DNA of 10,097 nt from positions 1-10,097 of the forward strand of contig CAZFDE010000089.1 in NCBI GenBank assembly GCA_964517795.1, given 5' to 3'. The notes below the pieces were generated by a model. It was not told the origin of the DNA. It saw only the letters and a list, made by a program, of their open reading frames with translations, and searched no databases. The translations under genes and the position numbers were made by a program. This DNA is from CAZFDE01 sp964517795. GTDB lineage: Bacteria; Planctomycetota; Phycisphaerae; Sedimentisphaerales; Anaerobacaceae. This document shows positions 1 to 7,220 of the stretch, piece by piece (within the stretch, counting starts at the first letter, position 1; every line of letters starts with the position of its first letter).

Positions 1-287
1 GGGGTGTCGGGGGATTTTTTGGATTCGGATTTGGTGTCTTTTTTGTCGGCGGGTTTGGGTTCGGGTTTTTTCTTTTCGCCTTCGGCGGCTTTTTTATAGG
101 TGTCGCTTCGGTAATCGGTCTGATAGAAGCCCGAGCCTTTGAAGATGATGCCGGCACCGGTGCCAATCGCGCGTTTGAGCGTATTTTTTTTGCACCTGGG
201 ACATTTCTTTAACGGATCGGCGGTGATGGACTGGAACTGCTCGAACTCGTGGCCGCAATGGCCGCAGATATAGTCATAGGTCGGCAT
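1..287 (-). CDS. FmdB-type zinc-ribbon protein (3' end beyond window)
   Basis: The start ATG is at 287-285 and the frame stays open to the window edge, giving 95 codons of the N-terminal part. The protein opens MPTYDYICGHCGHEFE and has two CxxC knuckles (C8/C11 and C29/C32), the layout of the FmdB/CxxC_CXXC_SSSS regulatory zinc-ribbon family. A GSGFYQTDY segment, also typical of the family, follows, and then a Lys/Pro/Glu-rich low-complexity tail from about residue 67. The family is small and cytoplasmic; its biochemical role is poorly defined, so only a zinc-binding, possibly regulatory function can be inferred. Its ATG overlaps the grpE stop codon by one base (TAATG), which implies translational coupling to the chaperone genes upstream. 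The C-terminus cannot be seen. Confidence 0.85.
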   Translation of the reverse strand, partial: MPTYDYICGHCGHEFEQFQSITADPLKKCPRCKKNTLKRAIGTGAGIIFKGSGFYQTDYRSDTYKKAAEGEKKKPEPKPADKKDTKSESKKSPDT

Positions 288-901
288 TACTGATCACCCT
301 CACCATTGGATTCGTCGGGCTGTTGCTGGCCTTGCCGTTCTTCGGGTGTCTCCCGGCGTTCGGCCTGTTCGCGTTTGTTGACGATAACCATGGCCGGTCG
401 GATCACACGGCCGTTGAGTTTGTAGCCGGTCTGAAAGACCTCCAGAACAACATTCTCCGGTTGATCGGGATCGGTCTTTCGCATCATCGCCTGGTGCAGG
501 TTCGGGTCGAAATCCTGCCCTTCGGCTTCGATGCGTTCGACCTTGAGCGATTTGAGGATGTCGAGCATCTGGTCGAAGATGATCTGCACGCCCTTGACGA
601 CGACATCGACGGTCTCGGCCGAGTGCGATTTGGTGAGCATGTGCTCGAAATTGTCCAGGGCCGGCAGCAGCGACTTGATCACGGCTTCCTTTTCGTAGGA
701 GACGCTGTCGGTGATCTGGCGGGCCGAGCGTTTTTGATAGTTGGCATAATCGGCGCTGACGCGCTGCAGTTTCTCGAACAAGTCGTCTTTTTCGGCCTGC
801 AGGGTTTCGAGCTTTTCTTGAAGCTCGGTTACCGCGTCTTTGTGCTTATCTTTCTTTTTCACCTTGTCGGCCTTTTTGTTTTCGTTATCGTTCTCTTTCA
901 T
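287..901 (-). CDS. grpE: GrpE, nucleotide exchange factor for DnaK
   Basis: GrpE is the cytoplasmic homodimeric co-chaperone that drives ADP release from DnaK (Hsp70). The 204-residue product has a highly charged Lys/Glu-rich N-terminus and then a long heptad-like helix (about residues 25-60) that would form the dimer coiled coil. Next come the ANYQKR motif, the LPALDNFEHML helix and the C-terminal beta-wing signature, which includes DPNLHQAM, VFQTGYKLNGRVIRPAMV and a terminal VNK. Length matches the family (about 180-210 aa). Two starts are possible: ATG at 901, or an in-frame GTG at 904; ATG is preferred. It begins 6 nt after the dnaJ stop with only a weak ribosome binding site, so it is probably translated by coupling. 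A Gln/Glu-rich tail follows the conserved domain. Confidence 0.96.
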   Translation of the reverse strand: MKENDNENKKADKVKKKDKHKDAVTELQEKLETLQAEKDDLFEKLQRVSADYANYQKRSARQITDSVSYEKEAVIKSLLPALDNFEHMLTKSHSAETVDVVVKGVQIIFDQMLDILKSLKVERIEAEGQDFDPNLHQAMMRKTDPDQPENVVLEVFQTGYKLNGRVIRPAMVIVNKREQAERRETPEERQGQQQPDESNGEGDQ

Positions 902-907
902 CACAAC

Positions 908-2038
908 TTACCCGAAATATTGTTTCAGCTTCTCCAGAAAACCGGTCGATTTCGGATTGACCTTTTTATTTTCCGTGCCGGCGAATTCGCGCAGCAGTTC
1001 CTGCTGTTTCGAATTCAAATGGGTCGGCGTCTCGACGATCACATGGACCATCTCGTCACCGCGTCGGCCGGTACGAATATCCGGCAGGCCTTCGGACTTG
1101 ATTCGAAAGACGCTGCCGTACTGCGTACCGGCGGGTATTTTCAACTGTTTGGTTCCGTTTAAGCTGGGCACATCGATCGTCGCACCCAATGCGGCCTGAG
1201 TGAAACTGACCGGCACGACGGCGATGAGGTTGCTGTTATCGCGTTCGAGAAATTCGTGCGGCTTGATCCGGACGTAGCAGTACAGATCGCCGCGCGGCCC
1301 GCCGTTTCGGCCCGGTTCGCCTTCGCCGCCGACACGAACGCCCTGACCTTCATGCACGCCGGCGGGGATCTTGACGCTGATGACCCGTTTTTTGGGGACA
1401 TGGCCGGTGCCGCGACAGGCTTTACACGGATCGGTAACGATTTTGCCCGATCCGCGGCATTGCGGACAGGTCGAGACCATCTGGAAAAAGCCGCCGCCGC
1501 GCGAAACCTGGCCGTGACCGTTACAGGCCGGACATGTGCTCGGTGAGCTGCCCTTGGCCACGCCATTGCCGCCGCATTCGCCGCAGAGGTCCTGGCGGGT
1601 GAATTCGATCGTCTTTTCGCAGCCGGCCGCGACTTCGTGCAGTGTCAGCTCGACCGTGGTTTCGAGATCGTAGCCGCGTGCGGGTCCGCGGCGGGTTGCG
1701 GTTCGCCGACCACCGCGGCCGCCACCGAAGATTCCGCCAAAGATATCATCGAAATCGAACATGCTGAAGATGTCCTCGACGTTCATCCGCGAGAAGTCGT
1801 GGACGCCGGCGCCGCGCAGGCCTTCGTGGCCGAACTGATCGTAGCGTTTGCGTTTCTCGTCGTTGCCGAGTACTTCGTAGGCCTCGGCACATTCTTTGAA
1901 CTTGGCCTCGGCTTCCTTGTTGCCGGGATTTTTGTCGGGATGATACTTCATCGCCATGCGTCGGTACGCACGTTTGATATCATCCTGCGAGGCGTTTTTT
2001 TTAACGCCTAACACTTCATAATAGTCACGTTTAGCCAT
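908..2038 (-). CDS. dnaJ: DnaJ (Hsp40), type I J-domain co-chaperone
   Basis: DnaJ delivers unfolded clients to DnaK and stimulates its ATPase. All type I modules are visible in the 376 residues. The J domain (about 1-70) has the HPD catalytic triad at 33-35. A Gly/Phe-rich linker covers about 71-120. The zinc-finger domain holds four intact CxxCxGxG repeats at 152-159, 169-176, 191-198 and 205-212. A C-terminal beta-sandwich substrate-binding region follows. Length is that of canonical DnaJ. The start ATG at 2038 is supported by the conserved MAKRDYYEVLGV beginning. The nearest purine-rich ribosome-binding-like stretch (AAAGGAAG) lies about 20 nt upstream, inside a palindromic intergenic element, which is far for a normal site. 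It sits after groEL1 and before grpE, with no dnaK in the window. Confidence 0.97.
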   Translation of the reverse strand: MAKRDYYEVLGVKKNASQDDIKRAYRRMAMKYHPDKNPGNKEAEAKFKECAEAYEVLGNDEKRKRYDQFGHEGLRGAGVHDFSRMNVEDIFSMFDFDDIFGGIFGGGRGGRRTATRRGPARGYDLETTVELTLHEVAAGCEKTIEFTRQDLCGECGGNGVAKGSSPSTCPACNGHGQVSRGGGFFQMVSTCPQCRGSGKIVTDPCKACRGTGHVPKKRVISVKIPAGVHEGQGVRVGGEGEPGRNGGPRGDLYCYVRIKPHEFLERDNSNLIAVVPVSFTQAALGATIDVPSLNGTKQLKIPAGTQYGSVFRIKSEGLPDIRTGRRGDEMVHVIVETPTHLNSKQQELLREFAGTENKKVNPKSTGFLEKLKQYFG

Positions 2039-2044
2039 AACAAT

Positions 2045-2095
2045 AAATTTGAAATCTTCCTTTCTTCGCTTTCGCTACGAAGGACAGGCAAATTT
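2045..2095. repeat. Nested palindromic element between groEL1 and dnaJ
   Basis: The 63-bp gap between groEL1 and dnaJ is mostly filled by nested inverted repeats. The outer arms are AAATTTG (2045-2051) and CAAATTT (2089-2095). Inside them TCCTT (2058-2062) can pair with AAGGA (2080-2084), or alternatively CTTCG (2064-2068) with CGAAG (2078-2082). In the transcript this would fold into a stem-loop just before dnaJ, holding its only ribosome-binding-like purine stretch. No T-tract follows, so it is not a standard intrinsic terminator. It may be an RNA-processing or stability element, or one copy of a dispersed palindromic repeat; one window cannot tell which. Confidence 0.5.
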
Positions 2096-2101
2096 CAACT
2101 T

Positions 2102-3730
2102 TTAACGGATCGAACCGGCGATCGGCGTTTCGTCTTCGTCTTTATCCTTTAGATCGGTTACCAGGACATTGGTGGTTAACATCAGGCCGGCAACCGATGC
2201 GGCATTTTGCAGTGCGGTGCGGGCGACCTTGGCCGGGTCGATAATGCCGGCCTTGAACATGTCCTCGTATTTGCCGCTGTTGGCGTTGTAACCGATATTT
2301 TCGTCGGATTCGAGTTTGTCCAGCAACGACTCGACGATCACATCGCCGGGCTGTCCGGAATTTTCGGCGATTTGGCGGGCCGGCGTTTTTAAGGCACGAG
2401 TTACAATATCAAAACCGATCCGCTCGTCGCCTTTGGCTTTACTGCGGGCCTTCTCGACGGCCTTGATCGCTTTGAGGAAAATCACGCCGCCGCCCACGAC
2501 CACGCCTTCTTCCGTAGCCGCACGGGTTGCATGCAGCGCATCGTCCAGCAGGTCCTTGCGTTCCTTCATTTCCGCTTCGGTGGCCGCACCGGCATTGATC
2601 ACAGCGACGCCGCCGGTCAGCTTGGCGAGGCGTTCCTGGAGTTTTTCCTTATCGTAACTGCTGGTGGTCTTTTCGATCTGGGCGCGGATCTGATCGCAGC
2701 GGGCCTTGATATCTTTTTTCTTGCCGGCGCCTTCGATGATCGTGGTGTTCTCTTTGCCGATGACGATCTTTCGGGCCTGGCCGAGCTGCGAGAGTTCGAT
2801 CTTCTCGAGCTTGATGCCGAGGTCTTCGCTAATGACCTGCCCGCCGGTAACGACCGCCATATCGGCCATCATGGCCTTTCGTCGATCGCCGAAGCCCGGC
2901 GCCTTGACGGCACAGACTTTCAGAACGCCCTGCAGGCGATTGATGACCAGTGCGGCCAGGGCCTCGCCCTCGACGTCTTCGGATACAATCAGCAACGGCT
3001 TGGCGACCTGGGCGATCTTTTCCAGCAGCGGGATCATCTCGCGAACGTTGGAGATTTTCTTTTCGTGAAACAGGATATAGGCATCCTCGAGCACCGCTTC
3101 GAGCGTATCGGCGTTGGTCATGAAATACGGCGAGATGTAGCCCTTGTCGAACTGCATCCCCTCGACGACGGTCAGCTCGTTTTCCATGCTCTTGCCTTCT
3201 TCGACCTCGATGACGCCTTCTTTGCCGACCTTGTCAATCGCATCGGCCAAAATCTCGCCGACGGCCGGGTCGTTGTTGGCGCTGATCGTGGCGACCTTGG
3301 CGATATCGTCATGACCCTTAACGGGGACGCTGGCCGATTCGATATACGATGTTACGGCCTCGGCGGCCTTGTTGATGCCGCGCTGGATCGCCATCGGGTT
3401 CGAACCGGAGGCCACGTGTTTGAGTCCTTCGTTATAGATCGCTTCGGCCAGGACGGTCGATGTGGTGGTGCCGTCGCCGACCACATCGCTGGTCTTGCTG
3501 GCGACTTCGTTGACCATTTTGGCGCCCATGTTCTCGAAAGGCTGGGGCAGTTCGATCTCTTTGCTGACCGAAACGCCGTCCTTGGTGACTTTGGGCGATC
3601 CCCAGCTTTTGTGAAGGATCACATTTTTGCCGGTCGGGCCGAGTGTGACCTTGACGGTTTTGGCCAGTTGGCTGAGCCCTTCCCGCAGATTTGTTCGTGC
3701 GTTATTATCAAACATCAATTGCTTTGCCAT
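2102..3730 (-). CDS. groEL: GroEL1 (Hsp60 chaperonin, GroES-linked, lacks GGM tail)
   Basis: This is a 60-kDa chaperonin subunit that forms ATP-driven folding rings in the cytoplasm. The 542-residue product runs colinear with E. coli GroEL. It has the nucleotide-binding GDGTTT (85-90, with D86), the hydrolysis aspartate before ALHATRA (D397), the GGG motif (413-415), and an apical domain with GYISPYF and the PGFGDRRKAM segment. R452, the inter-ring arginine of E. coli, is kept, but the position matching E461 is Pro and that matching S463 is Asp (alignment by eye). The C-terminus ends in a charged DKDEDE stretch and a short Ile/Arg end, without the Gly-Gly-Met tail that fills the ring cavity in most GroELs. 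It starts 46 nt after groES, with a GAGG ribosome binding site 8 nt before the ATG. The adjacency suggests it is the main partner of GroES. Confidence 0.97.
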   Translation of the reverse strand: MAKQLMFDNNARTNLREGLSQLAKTVKVTLGPTGKNVILHKSWGSPKVTKDGVSVSKEIELPQPFENMGAKMVNEVASKTSDVVGDGTTTSTVLAEAIYNEGLKHVASGSNPMAIQRGINKAAEAVTSYIESASVPVKGHDDIAKVATISANNDPAVGEILADAIDKVGKEGVIEVEEGKSMENELTVVEGMQFDKGYISPYFMTNADTLEAVLEDAYILFHEKKISNVREMIPLLEKIAQVAKPLLIVSEDVEGEALAALVINRLQGVLKVCAVKAPGFGDRRKAMMADMAVVTGGQVISEDLGIKLEKIELSQLGQARKIVIGKENTTIIEGAGKKKDIKARCDQIRAQIEKTTSSYDKEKLQERLAKLTGGVAVINAGAATEAEMKERKDLLDDALHATRAATEEGVVVGGGVIFLKAIKAVEKARSKAKGDERIGFDIVTRALKTPARQIAENSGQPGDVIVESLLDKLESDENIGYNANSGKYEDMFKAGIIDPAKVARTALQNAASVAGLMLTTNVLVTDLKDKDEDETPIAGSIR

Positions 3731-3776
3731 TTTCCTTACCTCGTCACTCTATTCGTTATGATTGATTATCGTTGAC

Positions 3777-4067
3777 TTATTTCTCGACGATCCCGAGAAT
3801 ATCGCTTTCGCGCAGGATCACGTATTGCTTGCCGTCAATCTCGATATTGTTGCCGGCGTACTTGCCGTAGATGACCTCGTCGTTTTTCTTGACGCTCATG
3901 TCGCCGCGTTTGCCGCTGTCGAGCACTTTACCCGGGCCGACGGCGACGACCTTGCCGATCTGAGGTTTTTCCTTGGCCGTATCGGGCAGATAGATCCCGC
4001 CGGCGGTTTTTTCTTCGGCCTCGGACTGCATAATCACAACTCTGTCATCCAATGGTTTAAGTTTCAT
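3777..4067 (-). CDS. groES: GroES co-chaperonin (Hsp10)
   Basis: GroES forms the heptameric lid of the GroEL folding chamber. The 96-residue product is full length for the family. It opens MKLKPLDDRVV, followed by the mobile loop (about 16-33), which has the hydrophobic GroEL-binding tripeptide Ile-Tyr-Leu at 25-27 (IVL in E. coli). It also shows the GKVVAVGPGK turn, the roof hairpin region and the terminal YVILRESDILGIVE segment. A strong ribosome binding site, GAAGGAG (4074-4080), precedes the ATG by 6 nt. It follows the fucosidase gene by only 26 nt, leaving little room for a private promoter, so it is probably co-transcribed from upstream unless a promoter lies within the fucosidase gene. 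Confidence 0.97.
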   Translation of the reverse strand: MKLKPLDDRVVIMQSEAEEKTAGGIYLPDTAKEKPQIGKVVAVGPGKVLDSGKRGDMSVKKNDEVIYGKYAGNNIEIDGKQYVILRESDILGIVEK

Positions 4068-4073
4068 TGTTTA

Positions 4074-4080
4074 CTCCTTC
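4074..4080 (-). promoter_or_regulatory. Ribosome binding site of groES
   Basis: On the minus strand GAAGGAG lies 6 nt before the groES ATG. It is among the best Shine-Dalgarno matches in the window and fits high-level, independent translation initiation of groES despite its tight spacing to the fucosidase gene. Confidence 0.8.
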
Positions 4081-4093
4081 ACACGTCAATTTA

Positions 4094-5458
4094 TCATTTC
4101 GTTATTTCGGTTTCGATCACGATCACACTATCGATCCGGTTCGGCGCTCGCCATGGGATATCAATGGTGACGCCGGACTTGTTCGATGTGTATTTAAGCA
4201 ATTGTTTTGGGTCTTTGAGTGTATAGCATTTTTGAATTTTCTTTTCGATCGGTGGTACAAGCAGTTTGCCGTCTTTGGGCCAGTCAAATACGTGCAGATA
4301 GATTTTATTATCCTTGACGGTACAGCGGCCCCACGGCAGCGACTCAAAAATACTGGCACCGGTGCCGTAGATGCTTTCGCCGTAGCGGTCCATCCATTTG
4401 CCGATCCGTTTGAGGCGTCGTACGGATGCGTTGGGGATCTCGCCTTCGGCGGTCGGGCCGACGTTCAGGAGGAAATTGCCGCCCTTGCTGGCGATATCCA
4501 CCAGATGATGGAGGATTTGCCGGGTCGATTTCCAGTTCTTGTCGTCCGATTTATAGCCCCACGTATCGTTCATGGTCATGCAGGTTTCCCAGTCCTTGCC
4601 GGGGATACCGGTCGCGGGGATTTCCTGTTCGGGCGTTCCGAAATCACCACGGTACTGAATGCCGTCGTCTTTGTTTATGCCTTTCATGCCTTGGCGGCCT
4701 TTATCGACCCGGTTGTTGACAATGATATCCGGATCGAGACTGCGGACATAATTATACAGGTCCACGCCGCGTTCGTGTGTCCAGGTGGGTTCCCACTCGC
4801 CGTCGAACCACATCACGGCGATATCGCCGTAATTTGTGAGCAACTCTTTGATCTGGCCTTTCATGTAGGCAACGTATCGGTCCATATCGGCCTCATCAGC
4901 CGGGCGGGTGTCCCACTTTCGCCGCGGCAGATAGTCGGGATGGTGCCAGTCCATGATCGAATGGTAGAAACACAGCCGGATGCCATGGCGTTTACACGCT
5001 TCGGCCAGCGGCTTGAGCAGGTCTTTGCCGTAGGGTGTGGCATCGACTACATCGTACTCGGTCAGCTTCGAATCCCAGAGGCAGAATCCATCGTGATGTT
5101 TGCTGGTAATGACGATGTATTTCATGCCGGCATCTTTGGCTAATTGCACCCATTTTTCCGGATCGTACTTGACCGGGTTGAACTGCGGTGCGAATTTTTC
5201 ATATTCCTCGATGGGGATTTGGGCATTGAACATGATCCATTCGCCGAGGCTTTCGACGGGTTTACCCTGATAGGTACCGGCCGGAATCGCATACAACCCC
5301 CAGTGGATGAACATGCCGAACCGGGCGTCACGCCACCACTGCATCCGCTGATCTGGGGCCGGGTCGGTACGTTCGGGTTCGGCCTGTTTGCGAGGGCCTT
5401 GACAGCCGCACATGAATAAATTCGCCGTTATCAGTAACATAAGGATTTTTTTAATCAT
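4094..5458 (-). CDS. GH29 alpha-L-fucosidase, predicted lipoprotein
   Basis: This enzyme is predicted to cleave terminal alpha-L-fucose from glycans outside the cytoplasm. The 454-residue product starts with a Lys-containing hydrophobic signal (residues 1-18) ending in a lipobox-like MCGC, with C19 as the likely lipidated cysteine. GH29 hallmarks follow: RFGMFIHWGLY (46-56), KHHDGFCLWDS (120-130), the WFDGEW motif with the probable catalytic nucleophile D219, GTPEQEIP (274-281) whose Glu residues are acid/base candidates, and a DTWGY motif (298-302). A short C-terminal beta-type region follows the catalytic barrel. Length is normal for a single-domain GH29, and no carbohydrate-binding module is seen. 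It lies 24 nt after groEL2 and 26 nt before groES on the same strand, an unusual place for a secreted hydrolase. Exact linkage and substrate cannot be told from sequence. Confidence 0.93.
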   Translation of the reverse strand: MIKKILMLLITANLFMCGCQGPRKQAEPERTDPAPDQRMQWWRDARFGMFIHWGLYAIPAGTYQGKPVESLGEWIMFNAQIPIEEYEKFAPQFNPVKYDPEKWVQLAKDAGMKYIVITSKHHDGFCLWDSKLTEYDVVDATPYGKDLLKPLAEACKRHGIRLCFYHSIMDWHHPDYLPRRKWDTRPADEADMDRYVAYMKGQIKELLTNYGDIAVMWFDGEWEPTWTHERGVDLYNYVRSLDPDIIVNNRVDKGRQGMKGINKDDGIQYRGDFGTPEQEIPATGIPGKDWETCMTMNDTWGYKSDDKNWKSTRQILHHLVDIASKGGNFLLNVGPTAEGEIPNASVRRLKRIGKWMDRYGESIYGTGASIFESLPWGRCTVKDNKIYLHVFDWPKDGKLLVPPIEKKIQKCYTLKDPKQLLKYTSNKSGVTIDIPWRAPNRIDSVIVIETEITK

Positions 5459-5461
5459 CCA

Positions 5462-5469
5462 ATCACCTC
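5462..5469 (-). promoter_or_regulatory. Ribosome binding site of the fucosidase gene
   Basis: Minus-strand GAGGTGAT is a near-ideal complement to the 3' end of 16S rRNA. The GAGG core ends 7 nt before the ATG at 5458. It fixes the start of the signal peptide and shows that the gene has its own strong initiation site inside the chaperone cluster. Confidence 0.8.
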
Positions 5470-5482
5470 GTTTAGGGTATTG

Positions 5483-7189
5483 TTACATCATTCCCATACC
5501 GGGCATGCCGCCCATACCGCCCATGCCGCCCATGCCTCCCATACCTCCGGGCATGCCGCCCATACCACCACCCATACCGGGTGCGCCGGCCGGCATGTCT
5601 TCTTTTTCCTTGGGCTGTTCGGTAACCAGGCAATCGGTTGTCAGCAGCAATCCAGCAATACTGACGGCGTTCTGCAGGGCAATACGGGTTACTTTAACCG
5701 GATCGATGATCCCAGCTTCGACCAGGTCAGTATATTCATCCGTATTGGCGTTATAGCCGAACGCACCCTTGCTCTGGGAAACCTTATTGACAACAATGTC
5801 CGCCGTGGCACCGGCGTTATCGGCAATCGTGTAGCACGGCATTTTTAGTGCATCGGCGACGATATTGACACCGGCCTGCTCATCACCGTCGAGTTTTATT
5901 TTCTTGACTGCAGCCAGACACCGAATCAGTGCAACGCCGCCGCCGGGAACGATCCCTTCTTCGATCGCTGCCCGGGTGGCGTGCAGCGCATCTTCGACGC
6001 GTGCTTTAATCTCTTTCATCTGGGCTTCGCTGGCGGCTCCGACATTGATCTGGGCAACGCCGCCGGTGAGCTTAGCCAGACGTTCCTGGAGTTTTTCGCG
6101 ATCGTAATCACTGGTTGTAGTGTCGATCTCGGTTTTGATCTGATTGATGCGGCCCTTAATATCGGCATCACTGCCGGCACCCTCGACGATTGTCGTCGTA
6201 TCGTTATCGATCGTAATCTTCTTGGCCTGACCAAGCTGCTGAACACTGATATTTTCCAAATCGATACCGAGGTCTTTGTAGATCGGCTCGGCACCGGTCA
6301 ATGCGGCAATGTCCGCCAGCATCGCTTTGCGGCGGTCGCCGTAGCCCGGGGCTTTGACGGCGGCCACGGTCAGAACACCTTTGAGTTTGTTGACCACCAA
6401 TGTGGCCAAGGCTTCGCTTTCGACATCTTCGGCGATGATCAACAGCGGCCGCTTGGCCTTGGCAACTTTTTCCAGCAGCGGCACGAGTTTGGTTACGCTG
6501 CTGATCTTGTCTTCATAGACCATGATAAAGGGCTTCTCCAGTTCGCAGACCATGTTGTCCTGGTCGGTAACAAAGTGCGGCGAGAGATAGCCGCGATCGA
6601 ACTGCATCCCCTCGACAAAATCGACGGTCGTTTCGAGGCTCTTGCCCTCTTCGACGGTAATCACGCCGTCCTTGCCGACGCGCTGAAAGGCCTTGGCCAT
6701 GATCTTACCGATCTCGATATCATTATTGGCGGAGACGGCCGCGATATTGATAATGTCATCGTCTTTGGTGATGTCGATCGGCTTGGCGATTCTGGCCAGT
6801 TCGTCAGTAATGACTTTGGCGGCCTGCTGCATCCCGCGATTGAGGGCCATGGCATCGGCACCGGCGGCAATCAGCTTATAAGACCGCTTGAACATCGCTT
6901 CGGTCAGGACGGTTGCGGTCGTCGTCCCGTCGCCGGCGATCTTGGAGGTTTTGCTGGCCGCTTCGCGAACCAGCTTGGCGCCGAGATTCTCGTTTTTATC
7001 GATCAGGTCGATCTCTTCGGCGACCGTCACGCCGTCTTTGGTCACTGCCGGACAGCCCCATCCTTTATCGAGGATGGCGTTTCGCCCGCGGGGGCCGAGG
7101 GTCGATTTCACTGCGGCCGAGAGTTTTTCAACGCCGGCCAGCAATTTCGCTCTCGCGTCTGATTCGAATGCTAAGTCTTTTACTGCCAT
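5483..7189 (-). CDS. groEL: GroEL2 (second Hsp60 chaperonin, long GGM tail)
   Basis: This second, diverged chaperonin of 568 residues keeps the ATPase residues: GDGTTT (86-91, D87), the aspartate before ALHATRA (D400) and a PGGG motif (415-418). Differences from E. coli GroEL, aligned by eye, are His205 where the apical substrate/GroES contact Tyr203 sits, Tyr453 in place of inter-ring Arg452, and Thr462 in place of Glu461. The C-terminus is a long Gly/Met-rich tail (about 538-568), as in housekeeping GroELs. The ATG at 7189 is preceded by AAGGAG about 10 nt upstream. It is the first gene of the chaperone cluster and is not directly next to groES, since the fucosidase gene intervenes. Multiple GroELs with split roles are known in several bacterial groups. 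Whether this one mixes with GroEL1 or uses GroES is unknown. Confidence 0.96.
   Translation of the reverse strand: MAVKDLAFESDARAKLLAGVEKLSAAVKSTLGPRGRNAILDKGWGCPAVTKDGVTVAEEIDLIDKNENLGAKLVREAASKTSKIAGDGTTTATVLTEAMFKRSYKLIAAGADAMALNRGMQQAAKVITDELARIAKPIDITKDDDIINIAAVSANNDIEIGKIMAKAFQRVGKDGVITVEEGKSLETTVDFVEGMQFDRGYLSPHFVTDQDNMVCELEKPFIMVYEDKISSVTKLVPLLEKVAKAKRPLLIIAEDVESEALATLVVNKLKGVLTVAAVKAPGYGDRRKAMLADIAALTGAEPIYKDLGIDLENISVQQLGQAKKITIDNDTTTIVEGAGSDADIKGRINQIKTEIDTTTSDYDREKLQERLAKLTGGVAQINVGAASEAQMKEIKARVEDALHATRAAIEEGIVPGGGVALIRCLAAVKKIKLDGDEQAGVNIVADALKMPCYTIADNAGATADIVVNKVSQSKGAFGYNANTDEYTDLVEAGIIDPVKVTRIALQNAVSIAGLLLTTDCLVTEQPKEKEDMPAGAPGMGGGMGGMPGGMGGMGGMGGMGGMPGMGMM
5486..5578 (-). 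repeat. GGM-tail coding repeat of groEL2
   Basis: Residues 538-568 of GroEL2 consist almost wholly of Gly-Gly-Met units with occasional Pro, and end in Met-Met. At DNA level this is a degenerate 9-bp tandem repeat (plus-strand units like CATACCGCC or CATGCCGCC). In GroEL, flexible GGM tails protrude into the ring cavity and influence encapsulation and folding rate. The repeat is prone to length change by slippage. Confidence 0.9.
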
Positions 7190-7220
7190 AATCTTATATC
7201 TCCTTATTCATCGTGCGTTT

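Noticed and set aside
323..1162. Plus-strand open frame opposite grpE and the end of dnaJ
   Set aside because: It spans two clear minus-strand genes and is a Leu/Phe-rich shadow of Lys/Glu-rich sequence.
2531..3775. Long plus-strand open frame opposite groEL1
   Set aside because: It is the antisense of a fully conserved groEL coding frame; its protein is rich in Asp, Gly, Phe and Leu with no recognisable domain, as expected for a reading-frame shadow.
4067..5143. Plus-strand open frame opposite the fucosidase gene
   Set aside because: The minus strand encodes a complete GH29 enzyme with signal peptide and ribosome binding site; the plus frame shows no family features.
5486..5578. CRISPR-like or minisatellite array
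   Set aside because: The repetition is explained by codons for the GroEL GGM tail; there are no spacers.
5981..7162. Long plus-strand open frame opposite groEL2
   Set aside because: Same pattern as the frame opposite groEL1, with similar composition (for example shared FLEFF-like strings) arising because both groEL genes encode similar protein on the other strand.
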